From Nipponacmea schrenckii (Eukaryota; Mollusca; Gastropoda; Lottiidae): a DNA stretch of 64,000 bases. The DNA lies in contig JAUJPP010000005.1 of NCBI GenBank assembly GCA_030562195.1, positions 4,894,826-4,958,825 of the forward strand. The letters run 5' to 3'. The translations under genes were made by a program, and so were the position numbers. How positions within the stretch are numbered: position 1 is the stretch's first letter; every line of letters starts with the position of its first letter. Below the pieces are notes generated by a model that saw nothing but the letters and a program-made list of their open reading frames with translations, was not told the origin of the DNA and searched no databases. Below are positions 22,893-35,598 of this stretch, in pieces.

Positions 22893-25740
22893 GTTCTTGG
22901 TAGAGTAGGGTCAGGAGTCTTCAATTGGTACCAAACTGTCCATAATTCCATCAATATTTACCATATTCAACAATAAAAAAGACATTACAGTGTTTCCAAT
23001 TAAAAGAAAACAAAAAAACTATCTTGTTTCATCAATCACCTTCTGTTGATGGTCTTCAATAGGTATTATTAATTTGAAGGAAGGATCTTGGTAGAGTAGG
23101 TCAGGTGTCTTCAATTGGTCCAAACTGTCCAAAATTCCATCAATATTTACCATATTCAACAATAAAAAAGACATTACAGTGTTTCCAATTAAAAAAAACA
23201 AAAAAACTATCTTGTTTCATCAATCACCTTCTGTTGATGGTCTTCAATTGGTATTATTAATTTGAAGGAGAGGATCTTGGTAGAGTAGGGTCAGGTGTCT
23301 TCAATTGGTGCCAAACTGTCCATAATTCCACAAATATTTACCATATTCAACAATAAAAAAGACATTACAGTGTTTCCAATTAAAAAAAACAAAAAAACTA
23401 TCTTGTTTCATCAATCACCTTCTGTTGATGGTCTTCAATTGGTATTATTAATTTGAAGGAGAGGATCTTGGTAGAGTAGGGTCAGGTGTCTTCAATTGGT
23501 GCCAAACTGTCCATAATTCCACAAATATTTACCATATTCAACAATAAAAAAAGACATTACAGTGTTTCCAATTAAAAAAAAACAAAAAAACTATCTTGTT
23601 TCATCAATCACCTTCTGTTGATGGTCTTCAATTGGTATTATTAATTTGAAGGAGAGGATCTTGGTAGAGTAGGGTCAGGTGTCTTCAATTGGTACCAAAC
23701 TGTCCATAATTCCATCAATATTTACCATATTCAACAATAAAAAAGACATTACAGTGTTTCCAATTAAAAAAAACAAAAAAACTATCTTGTTTCATCAATC
23801 ACCTTCTGTTGATGGTCTTCAATTGGTATTATTAATTTGAAGGAGAGAATCTTGGTAGAGTAGGGTCAGGTGTCTTCAATTGGTGCCAAACTGTCCAAAA
23901 TTCCATCAATATTTACCATATTCAACAATAAAAAAGACATTACAGTGTTTCCAATTAAAAAAAACAAAAAAACTATCTTGTTTCATCAATCACCTTCTGT
24001 TGATGGTCTTCAATTGGTATTATTAATTTGAAGGAGAGGATCTTGGTAGAGTAGGGTCAGGTGTCTTCAATTGGTACCAAACTGTCCATAATTCCATCAA
24101 TATTTACCATATTCAACAATAAAAAAGACATTACAGTGTTTCCAATTAAAAAAAAACAAAAAAAAACTATCTTGTTTCATCAATCACCTTCTGTTGATGG
24201 TCTTCAATTGGTTTTATTAATTTGAAGGAGAGGATCTTGGTAGAGTAGGGTCAGGTGTCTTCAATTGGTGCCAAACTGTCCATAATTCCATCAATATTTA
24301 CCATATTCAACAATAAAAAAGACATTACAGTGTTTCCAATTAAAAAAAACAAAAAAACTATCTTGTTTCATCAATCACCTTCTGTTGATGGTCTTCAATT
24401 GGTATTATTAATTTGAAGGAGAGGATCTTGGTAGAGTAGGGTCAGGTGTCTTCAATTGGTGCCAAACTGTCCATAATTCCATCAATATTTACCATATTCA
24501 ACAATAAAAAAGACATTACAGTGTTTCCAATTAAAAAAAAAACAAAAAAACTATCTTGTTTCATCAATCACCTTCTGTTGATGGTCTTCAATTGGTTTAT
24601 TAATTTGAAGGAGAGAATCTTGGTAGAGTAGGGTCAGGTGTCTTCAATTGGTGCCAAACTGTCCATAATTCCATCAATATTTACCATATTCAACAATAAA
24701 AAAGACATTACAGTGTTTCCAATTAAAAAAAAACAAAAAAACTATCTTGTTTCATCAATCACCTTCTGTTGATGGTCTTCAATTGGTATTATTAATTTGA
24801 AGGAGAGATCTTGGTAGAGTAGGGTCAGGTGTCTTCAATTGGTACCAAACTGTCCATAATTCCATCAATATTTACCATATTCAACAATAAAAAAGACATT
24901 ACAGTGTTTCCAATTAAAAAAAAACAAAAAAAACTATCTTGTTTCATCAATCACCTTCTGTTGATGGTCTTCAATTGGTATTATTAATTTGAAGGAGAGG
25001 ATCTTGGTAGAGTAGGGTCAGGTGTCTTCAATTGGTGCCAAACTGTCCATAATTCCATCAATATTTACCATATTCAACAATAAAAAAGACATTACAGTGT
25101 TTCCAATTAAAAAAAAAAAAAAAAACTATCTTGTTTCATCAATCACCTTCTGTTGATGGTCTTCAATTGGTATTATTAATTTGAAGGAGAGGATCTTGGT
25201 AGAGTAGGGTCAGGTGTCTTCAATTGGTACCAAACTGTCCATAATTCCATCAATATTTACCATATTCAACAATAAAAAAGACATTACAGTGTTTCCAATT
25301 AAAAAAAAAACAAAAAAAACTATCTTGTTTCATCAATCACCTTCTGTTGATGGTCTTCAATTGGTATTATTAATTTGAAGGAGAGGATCTTGGTAGAGTA
25401 GGGTCAGGTGTCTTCAATTGGTGCCAAACTGTCCATAATTCCATCAATATTTACCATATTCAACAATAAAAAAGACATTACAGTGTTTCCAATTAAAAAA
25501 AAAAAAAAACTATCTTGTTTCATCAATCACCTTCTGTTGATGGTCTTCAATTGGTATTATTAATTTGAAGGAGAGGATCTTGGTAGAGTAGGGTCAGGTG
25601 TCTTCAATTGGTACCAAACTGTCCATAATTCCATCAATATTTACCATATTCAACAATAAAAAAGACATTACAGTGTTTCCAATTAAAAAAAACAAAAAAA
25701 CTATCTTGTTTCATCAATCACCTTCTGTTGATGGTCTTCA
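22893..25740 (+). repeat. satellite array, about 188-193-bp monomer, 15 copies
   Basis: Monomers are recognised by tagagtagggtcaggtgtct near 22901, 23093, 23280, 23470 and so on to about 25585. Each has an A-rich core (two A runs of 7-9 separated by C, fused into one run in three copies) that accounts for the length variation, and ends with caccttctgttgatggtctt. Most copies carry either ggtgcc or ggtacc at one site; these alternate over long stretches, especially from 24841 on, so the amplified unit is probably a dimer of about 385 bp. The first two monomers are the most diverged. Frames here are products of the repeat. Confidence 0.95.
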
Positions 25741-26190
25741 TTGATTAGATGGAGAGCCTATCTGGAGAGCATAGTGTATAGGCTTTAATTAGAATCATAA
25801 TTTGATGGAGAGCACCCTTGTGACCAGGGTCAATGTTCCTCAGTTGATATCATAAATAAGATGGAGAGCATCTCGGCAGGTCAGGGACGATGACCTCCCT
25901 GTAGGATTTCTCCTTGCCTACCCGCAAGAAATCAGTTTACATTTTGTACATGAGTATATTTTAACCATATATCTCTTTATATTGTGGATCAGGTTTCACA
26001 AAACTATTCAGTTTCTTAAAGGGTTTCTTAAAAGTAAAATCTGTTTTGTTTTATTATATCAATCAAATCAAGTCGTGTAGAACCGTTGTTGGTTATAACA
26101 AATACAGTGGTTTCATCTAACCTTTGTTAAAATCAATCCAGGTTTAGCTCTATTCCTGGTTTCAGTCCAGTGACAATGGACATTAATCGT
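25741..26190. repeat. right copy of the dispersed repeat flanking the satellite
   Basis: From 25868 (catctcggcaggtcagggac) to 26187 (caatggacattaa) this copies the block at 21953-22215 at both ends, with a more diverged middle. Short blocks of gatggagagc precede it (25748, 25804, 25860). Confidence 0.65.
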
Positions 26191-27822
26191 TCGTTTCAGT
26201 TTTACTGGAATACTTGCCGAAAATCGGCCCAATTTAACGTACCATCCGGAGACAGACAGACTTGGTCTATACGACCAGCAGTGCAATAAGATACGCCCTG
26301 ACGGACGGGATCCAGAACAGACGGGACATGGGACCTGCTGCATGAAGGAAGAAAAACAACAGGAGCCCTGAGCATCACTCTATATGGCTTTAATACCCAG
26401 TTTCAATCGAGGGAGGGCTGGCTTTTAGCAGGTCACGTAATAACCAAAAGGAAAAGGGGATGCACGCGAGGCCCTGCCTAACAGTGTTAGGTTAATTCGG
26501 GAACTGCAAAAGCTTGGCCGAACGACAATCAAAACTGAGAAAGCAGAGTCTGATACTAAAAGCCCCTGATTACCAAACATAGAGACTTCGTTGATTTCCT
26601 CTTCATCTGTGTATCTTGTCCCCACTTGGTCATTAAATCCAAAAATAAACCTCTTGACATCACAAGTTCTACTCACGCGACCGCGATGATAAAGTACACC
26701 ACAAAACATATATCCTGAAACCTAATTCCTAACACCTAACACCTTACTTGTCTTAACTAATCAATGTACAACTATGATGCCAAGAGGTCCTATCTTCATT
26801 AATAAACCAAGGGGTACAAGAGTGGTCGTCGTCTAAAACCCGCCGATACGATATTGACCCATTTGGCCAATTTAATAACCAGCCCACACAGCAGCTTATA
26901 GAGGCTGGATGGGTCTGTAGAAGTATCCCACTGGATATCTACAGATTATATCCTTACCTTGCAAACCTACAATTTCTTTAAAAAATTATAAAATTCATTG
27001 AAAACTACCTCTCATGTTAGGACTTCATTTAGGTTGACAGTTAAATTTGGAAAATTCAAAATATGCTTATGCATTATTTTGAATAAGATTTATCACCAAT
27101 GTGTCATCCTAGATAAAGTAAGGGGTCGATTTCACGTGAGTTACGAAACGCCTACAACGAAGGGACCCTACAGAACAACACACAAGAGGTATAGCCAATG
27201 AAGTAGAATGATCTACTAGATTGTACTATGTACATAAGTTTCAAAAAAAATCTGGTATTCACTTTCCAGAATATACTTTTTCAAATAAAAAATCAGGATT
27301 CATAATTCAAGATATATTTGACAGATGGCGGATGTCCATGGAAGCATTTGGGGAAGGGGGCTGCCTATCATGCTTCCTTTAAGGGACAAATATGAGAAAA
27401 AATGACCACACTGTTCCAATTTCGGTCGCCAAACTGAAAACTTCATCTTGGCGACAAACTTTGGATAATATCTGGAACTAAAACATACGCCCACTCCTTT
27501 CCAATTTCCAAAAAATACATCACGTGAGAGCGCGAAACTTATCGAACTTGTTCTACGACTGCAGTAAGCGCAATCGTAAAACAAGTATCGATGTATGTGG
27601 TTTATTATAGTATGTTCATGTAATGCATGTGTCAAGGGATACTTTCACAAAAACATCCAGCACAGATAGAGCCAGCTACACAGAATCCAGTAGTCAATTG
27701 CCGTCTAACTACGATATATCCCTTTAAGTTGTAGTGTGAGGAAGGTGGGGGAGGGTCCTGCTGCATGTAGGGATGCACAAGAAAAAGAAGAAGGTTAGTG
27801 CCCTATTGGTTAACTCACAACC
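26191..27822. other. spacer; unrecognised short frames
   Basis: Minus frames at 26113-26343, 26425-26709 and 27300-27635 and a plus frame at 26998-27201 show no domain that I can name. Base composition from 26200 to 26700 is less AT-rich than its surroundings, which may mark an old mobile element. Confidence 0.35.
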
Positions 27823-30660
27823 CTACAACTTAATGTAAAGTTTTGGTTGGTTTGGTTCTCCATATTGGTCGTTGTTGTTCACATCTCCATTATGTGAAGT
27901 TTGTTGTACCTAGAAAATAAAACAAATACTAAGCATATTGTATTTAAATGTATTATTTATCCACAATATGACTTGTAGTTCTGATTGATAAAAAAGGGCC
28001 TATGCAACAGTTATGACATCCAACACATAGTTTTCAGTGGAATAGACCTCTGATTGAAAATTGAAATGATGCATATGGATGCTATTAGTATCTCCTATTC
28101 AAATTAGTTTTGTGAGGAAATCTCTTATCAATCTCTTTCATACTTACAATGACATAAGATCTCTATAAACAAAGTTATTTCAGATTATTAAAAAGAGTGT
28201 CAGTCTCTTGATCTCTGCCCCCCCTCCCTTCCCACCCCCCTCGCCTTTTGCAAACTAATTGATTATAAGCATTGATCCTGATATCATAGTTCTCATATAA
28301 TAGATGATGTTAATATAGGCACTAAATTCTATAATTAAATTGAGTTATCTCCCCTTAGTCTCCATATCAAGTAAATGACTATAGAAATACAATTCAACTC
28401 ACCATTCAGAAGTTGTTGGTCAGATATTGTACAAATTTTTACTGATGTCTCAGGAGCTCAGGATGGCCACTTGATTCCTAAAAGGAATTGTAAAAAGTGT
28501 TAAAATACAATTAAATAACCAAGCCAAAGGACACCCCCTCCTCCCCTCGCCCCCCCCCCCCCCTAAAGGACATGGGGAGTGTAAAAATAAGAGCAACACC
28601 CATCACCTATCCTATCATATGTTACCATGTCAATAAGATGACTTAAATTGTGTAATACAACTGCTGTATAATGTTAATATATTTGGGGCACTAAATTTTA
28701 TAAATAAATTCGGTTATCTCCCTTTAGTCTCCATTTCCAGACCATGAATAATGCAACTGGAATTTTAATTTGAGCTATGCATGCTAGTAAACTTACTAGG
28801 TTTGCTTGTCTATTATTATCTTTCTCTTCTTATGTTTACTCTCGGTTATGGTTGATTATTAATCTGCAAATGAAAATTTAAAATGTTTATTAAGCTTGAC
28901 GGTAACTAGGGTTAACCATACCCCAATGAGAAAAGGCAAAATGCAATGAATAAATGGGAGGGGGGGATATTATCATAATCACCATGAAAAAATACTATGT
29001 GCAATGAATGATGAGAGGAAAGGAGGGCTAACCACACTCCCGAAGAGTGAGGGGGGGGGGTAACCATACATAGGCAATAAGCAATGAAAAACGAGAGGAC
29101 ATGAGGGCAAATCACACTCCCCAAGAGGTTATATGCAATGAATAAGAGAGCAGAAGGGCTAAACAAACTCGACATGAGAAAGGGGCTATATGCAATGAAT
29201 GGAAAATTAATCTAAATGAGAAAATTCAACTCACCATTGACTTCTAATTCTGCGTCAATGCATAGCAAAACTTTCTTGGCTGCCATTCAAACTGATGTCA
29301 TTGTTTCATGCCTAAAAAAAACAGGTTAAACTTTTTACAAATTCATTTCTAAGCTGCACTTAAAGTTCTCTATAAAAAGTTCGGTCCAAATAACTCCAAT
29401 GGGTGGTATAAATGAATGCTCCTCTATAAAAAGCGGGTGCCCAAATAAAGTTTGAAATTGATAAATCTAAGACTAAACTTACCATTTGATTTGAAATTCA
29501 ATCCATTTTCTTTTGAATCTTGAAATCTAATCCTCAGATAACAATAATCCTACAAAATAGCACATAATAATCCACTAAATATTCCCATTCTAACAATTGA
29601 TGCTGGTGATCAGAAAAGCGCGCGTAAAACTGCGAATTTCAGTATGCAAATTCTAGCAGTGCGTTACTCCTCCCACTTTCTAATTGACAACTAAGTCTGG
29701 GCCAATCATCTGCTGTCTTTTACCAGACACGTGCCCTGTTCTAAAAGTCCGTGGTGTCAATTTTTGTTTATAATTTCTGGAGGTTTAAAAACGTCAATAA
29801 TCCATCAACTTTTTGACTAGTTATTAATTTTAAAGGAACCGTCTTATGATCTTTTTTATCTATGGCTGTCTGTGTCTAGGAAAGGGGTGGGGTTGGGTCC
29901 AAAATTACTTATTTAAGTGCCTATATTTGTTCGCCTAGTTAGTCAATTAAAAAACATATCTTTTTTTTTTAGTTTTAGCATAAATTGTTCAAATAATTTC
30001 AACAAAATACTCACATTTTTCTTTTATTCATCCCTCGAATGACGACCTTTAACGTTTCTGTTGACTGATATGTTGAGTCTCATCATCATTGCGCAATACT
30101 TGACACCTGGTTCTCTCTTAAATCAGATCGAAAGACAAATTTACGAAATGATTTAAACACAAAAAAATTGCATTTATGTTCAGGGTACAATGTGCTACTA
30201 GAGGCCAAAGGGACTAGAGTGTTGAAGAGGAAGGGAGGGGGGGGGCTTTAAGATGGACTGGCTTAGATGCGCGACAGTGAGGATTTCTATGCAAAATTCG
30301 TTTTTAGCCTTGAAAATTATCTTGATCATTAAAGGACTGAGCGAGAGGTGATCCAGATAATTGATAGGCCTAGTGTGTGTATGGGGGAGGGGTGGAGGCG
30401 GGCGAAGGGGGGGGGGGGTTTGGCGCTACCTATTAAGGCAAAATTTACGTCAGATTTTCTTAAATCCGTTTAATTCATGTTGCGCATGTATTGTGATGTA
30501 AAATTAGTTAAAATATTTAAGTAATACCTACCGAAAAGCGCTCCAGAATTTCCTTTTCGCAGAGAACACCTTCCGCACGTCTTGATGCTTCGAATTTCAG
30601 CCGTCATCTGAATTTTCCTGACGTCTGCTAACGTTGCCTCGCTTTCGATCTAGGCTCATC
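27823..30660 (-). ncRNA. candidate spliced transcript without a long ORF, six exons
   Basis: Six minus-strand segments have ordered splice signals: exon 1 about 30532-30660 (donor gtaggt), exon 2 29483-29549 (ttttgtag, gtaagt), exon 3 29235-29311 (ttttttag, gtgagt), exon 4 28797-28863 (tttgcag, gtaagt), exon 5 28403-28477 (ccttttag, gtgagt), exon 6 from 27909 downwards (ttttctag). Internal exons are 67-77 bp. Exon 1 has an ATG at 30607 opening MTAEIRSIKTCGRC, but this frame stops eight codons into exon 2. Exon 3 could start MAAKKVLLCIDAELEVN, but every possible join to a later exon stops quickly. Exon 6 has an open 28-codon end (27823-27909). Exons 3 and 5 share the donor context atg|gtgagttgaatt, suggesting local exon duplication. 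A coding gene with a missed exon remains possible; no RNA evidence is available to me. Confidence 0.42.
28912..29215. repeat. degenerate tandem repeat, about 60-bp unit
   Basis: Phrases tgcaatgaat, gagag(g/c)a and gggctaaacacactcc recur about five times. The 87-codon minus frame over it is a by-product. It lies in intron 3 of the candidate spliced transcript. Confidence 0.6.
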
Positions 30661-32420
30661 TAGAAGTAAACGTGAGGACTAGCAATTGTTGTAGGCTCAA
30701 AAATAAAACTTTACTCTCTAGAAATAGGATATTTGATGATTTAAAGCAATCGAAATATTTATTCTATTTCGTTTTTTCATTAAAATATTATTATTTTTTG
30801 GGAAATATGGCGACAGAAATATTTCTTTAGTACGATCAGCTGAGAAAAATAATGGGTCCCTGAAAAACGACCAGACGATAATTACATGTCATAAAAAAGG
30901 GGAGTGGCTAAAGTGTAGTCCGAAACAGTGCGCTTTATAATCATTAGGCTAAAATTTCAAAAAAAATACAAATCAGCGGAATTAAGCATAGAAAACGTGG
31001 TGTTTATGCCCTTAGATTTATGAAAGATATGCATGTGCATCGTTTATGTTAGTATCACTGAAAATAGGGCAATGTTATTTGGGACTGGAAGAGAAGCTGT
31101 CAGTAGCCCGTGTCGTTCGGTGACATGATGTAGCCATAAAGGCATAATAGTCTAGATGTACTTTCTCATGGCCTTTTACTTTGTTTAGGCTGGGAAAATA
31201 ATTTGGCTATAAAAATAAGGCAACAAGAAATCATTTAGCAAACAAAATAATATTTTGTTTTAGTTTGTGACATCATTTATTGATATGATCAGTGGCTCAT
31301 CGTGCATGTCGGTGGCGGGGAGTGGGGGGGGGGGGGCTGCACTAAATTTGGACCAACTAAACTTACCACTATTCCAACTCCCGCACCACATCCCCCTTCC
31401 CCCTTCTCACACACTAACCATTAAAATTTCATAGCATAAATAATATAGTAAAGAACTCGCCAATGAGTCTCTAACTTGCCACCCAAAGCCCCTACCTAAT
31501 CATCCATAGAAATAATTGTGTAGCTTCCCCAATTTTTACAGACAGACGTCCTTCAAAGTGTGAAATGGCTGGTCGACATCCAAGAATAGTTCTAAAATTT
31601 GATTCTCCTCAATGTCAACTGGTCTAAAATTTTGGTTCAAAAGGCAAGAAAATGGGTTGTTATTCTGTCCCAAGAGTTAAATACTCTAGACGGACAATGC
31701 AGACATAGTATGGCCTTTATTGTGTTTTAAATAGATTAAAATGTATTGAATGTAAATTGAAATCATAATAAATCTTGGAGACCATGTTAAACAAACGTCA
31801 ATTTATTACATTTTATCAAAGCTTATTATGTTTAGTCTATAGTACTCTATAGTACAATTTTACTTGTTGTCTGAAGTCGCTCTTTAACGTCGAAGGCTTG
31901 AATAACCCACCATGTGTGTGTTTCCGGTTTAAAGTTTGTGTGCTACTAATGTTTAATTTCGATGGATTTTGACAAGAATAAGACTGCCAACGGTGTGAAA
32001 TGACGGTGACATGAAGAAAAGTCTTTTATGAATCAGGCAAAGTAGTGCCACGTCTTTGAATGTAACAGTGATTGAGAGATTGGTTCTTATGTAGCAGCGA
32101 TCAGCATGATCAAATTTAATCTATGAGTATGAGCCTTCTGCTTTGCTAAATGAAATCTGTTAGGGACTTTTGACAACTTGACTTCCTTATTCAAATCTCC
32201 AATGGCTAGAAATTGTTTATTCACAGTTTTAAGTGTATTAAATAAATCAGCCATCAAAACTGCAGGACTGTCATAGCATTGCATTGGCGTGGAGGGAGGG
32301 GCTTCAAGCACTAGTCAGTTCAATTGAAGCCCCTGTCAAGCCTAAAAACACTGACTTTTGGCTAGAATACAGAGTGCCCTAGACTGTAGATCATTATGAA
32401 GAGATAAAAACAGTTCTAAA
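30661..32420. other. spacer between candidate transcript and DNALI1 3' end
   Basis: Contains G-runs (31312-31333 and, just outside, 30400-30418) and no gene that I recognise. The 74-codon minus frame at 32087-32311 has no domain signature. Confidence 0.45.
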
Positions 32421-32432
32421 AGAATAAATAAT

Positions 32433-32438
32433 TTTATT
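32433..32438 (-). other. polyadenylation signal of DNALI1
   Basis: AATAAA on the minus strand, about 820 bp beyond the DNALI1 stop codon; no closer good signal stood out. Confidence 0.5.
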
Positions 32439-33258
32439 TTATACAATAAGACTCATTAGAAATTACATGAGAAATACAAATTCATTTCCATTCCATTTCA
32501 GGTTTTCCCACTGGCGCTGGTGACAGACAGAATTTGCTTGAAGGCAGGTGGAATTTTTCGATATATAATATATATCTAATTGAAGACAATGCAGAAAAAA
32601 AATTCATCACGGAGGTTAGAGCTGAAACTCTAATGCTAAAACGTTACAACGGAAGAATTTTATACCATTTTCAAACTGTAATGCTGAATTTCTTAACAAT
32701 GAAACTATAGTGATGTTATGGTGTTTTAAAAATGATTCCATACTTAATAATGCTTTAAAATTCTGCTTTATAAAAAAGCTAAGTTAAAATGCTGATTTGT
32801 TTAAGTTCGTTAGGGAAGGTATCCTAATAAAGTTACTAATGCTTCTAATCTTAAAGATATTTACAGTCTACTTCCTAACTATACAATTTACATTTCTGAT
32901 ACAAAATACAAGCACAATTCGCTCTGTTATTCATTCAACACTATACCCTTTATATAATATACTTTAACAATTTATATGCTATAGAAGCACTGGCCGAGGT
33001 TACTAGAACTTGAAGCCAGTTCAATAATACAAAATCTTGCTACACCTAATAAAATTTACGGTCAAAGAAATTAACATTTGATGGATGAGAAAGTGGATTG
33101 TGCTTGTGATCCAGAATAACTAAATGTGGGCGGTGACTGCCCCAGAAAATAGAGAATGAAAATCCAACCCATCCCCTCCTGATATTAAACTAGTTCAACC
33201 CTCAGTTAGGGCATGGAATCAGAAATTATCTGTCTGTAGTTTTTTAGATTTTCATTTT

Positions 33259-35437
33259 TTACTTCTTGGGCGCAATTATGCCTTCTAATTGAGTCTGAAA
33301 AGAGAAAAAAAATAGTAATATTAAAATCAATGAAATGAATGATGTTTTTTGCATCTCGTGGATTAATGAAGCAATTTTTTTAATCCCCTCCCCATTGCAA
33401 AATGGCTGTTAACTAAGCTTGGTCTTTTGTGCACAACAATATTGACAGTGCAGAAGTTGCCAGTTTAATGTGCTGTATTTTGCAAAGTGTCCTTTGGCAT
33501 TTTGTGGAAGCTCTAAAATGATGCCATGATCTGTGAAAAAAGTGATATGCAGAAAGCTGAGAGAAGTTTCATGCAAGAGAAATAATCCTACAATGTGAAA
33601 ATTCACCTCAATCATCTGATAAGCATCAAAAAAGAAAATAAAATGTTTGGCAAATTAACTCAGTGAATTATGGGTAAAAACCTGTAAGCACTGTGTAATA
33701 TAGATTATAAAAGCAGGTTGGACCAGAATTTAGCTTGGCTCTTAAGTAGTAATCAATTCATAATCAGGAATAGTCATCAAGATATCTGATTGGTCATTAC
33801 TACAATTAATGTGAAATATAAATATTATTATCCAATCAAATAACAGTATTTCTCACTCACCTTCAACTGTTGATTGGTTCGTTTTAAAAACTGAATTTCT
33901 TCGGTGTGTTTTTTCTCTTCGACTTGTCTTTGTTCTTTAGCACGATTTTCAATCTGTTCACATTTGGCTTTCAATTCATTTACATCTTTCTCAAGTTTAC
34001 GTTTATCATCTTCTAGGTCACTGATCTGTTAAAAAAAAAAATTTGGATTAATTCCAGATAAGGCTTAACTTCCATTCTGTTAATTTGTCATCTTATGCAT
34101 TCAATGTCGCCATTACAGTTTAAGCCTTCTTGAGCATTCATCCTAATAACCTTTTGACCTCTTGCTTTAACCAATCAAATTGTTCCACTCCCGTAAAATT
34201 TCGGTGCTGGAGATCTATTTGATAATAGATTAAGACAGCAGTAAAATACAATCTTACCCTCTTCTCCATATCAGCCTTGCCTTGTTCAGCTTGAAGTGCT
34301 TTTCTCATACCGAAAGCAACACTAGATTCATAGAGTGTTTGATAGGCAGCAATCGTCATCCTGATTTCATCACGTACTCGAAGTAATAATAACCCTCTTT
34401 CAGCACAATTGATGGTAACTTGACGGATCAGTTCATCTACAAACAGAAGTTTGCAGAGTTAACAGTTGGTCAATTTAACTTAGTTGTTGGCCAAACAAAC
34501 AGAAATTAACAGAGTTAGCTGTTGGTCAAGACAAACAGAAATTAACAGAGTTAACTGTTGGTCAAGACAAACAGAAATTAACAGAGTTATCTGTTGGTCA
34601 AGACAAACAGAATTATCTGTTGGTCAAGACAAACAGAAATTAACAGACGGTCAATAACAAGGTTAACTATTTGTCAAGTCCTAAGTAGAGAGAGTATGGT
34701 ACCTACCAAAACATTGAGAATATAATTCACGTCTAACTGGACAGATTCCAGTCTCTCTTGCTTGGCGCTGTTGAAGTCTACGATCTAGTTCCTCCTGTAA
34801 ATTAACAACATCTAGTCTAGTGGCTGGGGTACTGGACACTTGTTGTACCCACAACTGACCATTTTCTGTCCATTCTCTGGAATAATAAAATAAATATTGA
34901 TAATAATTTGCGAGTTCTGTATAAAGTTATTAAGATATTAAACAACCATAAACATTGCATCTTTAGTCTTTGTACTTAAGGATTTGTATAGCTTACCTTG
35001 GTGGTAGAATAGAGTTAAGGATCTCATCAGTCTGTTGGGCTGATTTGGCATCAAGACCACTGATCTTAGACTTGGCTGGAGGATTTGGTACAGGTCCCGT
35101 TCCAGGTGGGGTTGTTGGGGAGACTTTTAATGCTCTAGCCTGAAAGACATACAAAATACATTGACATTGTGTTAGAAAAATTCTGGTTAAAAAACTTTTA
35201 GGTGAGAGGATATTTGGAAAATTATGCCCTTATTTTTATCGTGTGAAGAGCAACTGAACAGGGCGGTGATGTTACGGACATGGGGCAATGAATCAGAATG
35301 GAATGGGGTCTGGGGGAGGGGGTCTTTTATCATAAAATAACAAGAAAAAAACTTACCCTCGGGGTTTTCTTGTCGGTATTTCTGCTGACCAGGACAGGGT
35401 TGTCATATTTGACGAGAGAAGCATTTGGTGGGATCAT
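33259..35437 (-). CDS. DNALI1: axonemal dynein light intermediate polypeptide 1
   Basis: Six coding exons: 35357-35437, 34997-35139, 34707-34876, 34258-34436, 33861-34025 and 33259-33294, all with GT-AG junctions in frame; total 257 residues, matching the usual length of about 258. The protein starts MIPPNASLVKYDNPVLVSRN, a hallmark of the p28 family. A proline-rich linker follows, then a long alpha-helical, coiled-coil body (from about residue 105) ending TQLEGIIAPKK. DNALI1 (p28) is a light chain of single-headed inner-arm dyneins in motile cilia and flagella. An in-frame ATG upstream (35530) would add 31 residues, but the MIPP start is conserved in the family. Intron 3 contains a 36-bp tandem repeat. 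The gene is divergent to EMC2. Confidence 0.95.
34485..34660 (-). repeat. 36-bp tandem repeat in DNALI1 intron 3
   Basis: About five copies of acaaacagaaattaacagag plus ttaactgttggtcaag, some shortened. Confidence 0.8.
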
Positions 35438-35598
35438 TTTGGCAGACTTTAGAGACGAATGTTGAACTATCGTCGAATCCCTGTTTATTTCACTAGAAAA
35501 TTGTTTACAATACCATGGAAACGTCAACAATGCGACTGCGCGACAGAAATCTCGCTCCTCTTTCGTTTTATCGCGTGTTGAGCGAGACTTCCGGTAAA
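35438..35598. promoter_or_regulatory. bidirectional promoter of DNALI1 and EMC2
   Basis: Only 161 bp separate the two start codons. The stretch is locally CpG-rich (gcgactgcgcgac, tatcgcgtgttgagcg). At 35509-35522 lies aataccatggaaac, whose right half (ggaaac) fits an RFX X-box half-site, about 75 bp above the DNALI1 start, where X-boxes of ciliary genes usually sit; the left half is degenerate. At 35588-35595 acttccgg matches an ETS site just above the EMC2 start. Site function is inferred. Confidence 0.6.

Noticed and set aside
22893..25740. CRISPR-like regular repeats
   Set aside because: Monomers are 188-193 bp head-to-tail without unique spacers, and the context is eukaryotic.
26113..26709. 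Minus frames of 76 and 94 codons
   Set aside because: No motif recognised and no start context or splice support; probably old repeat DNA.
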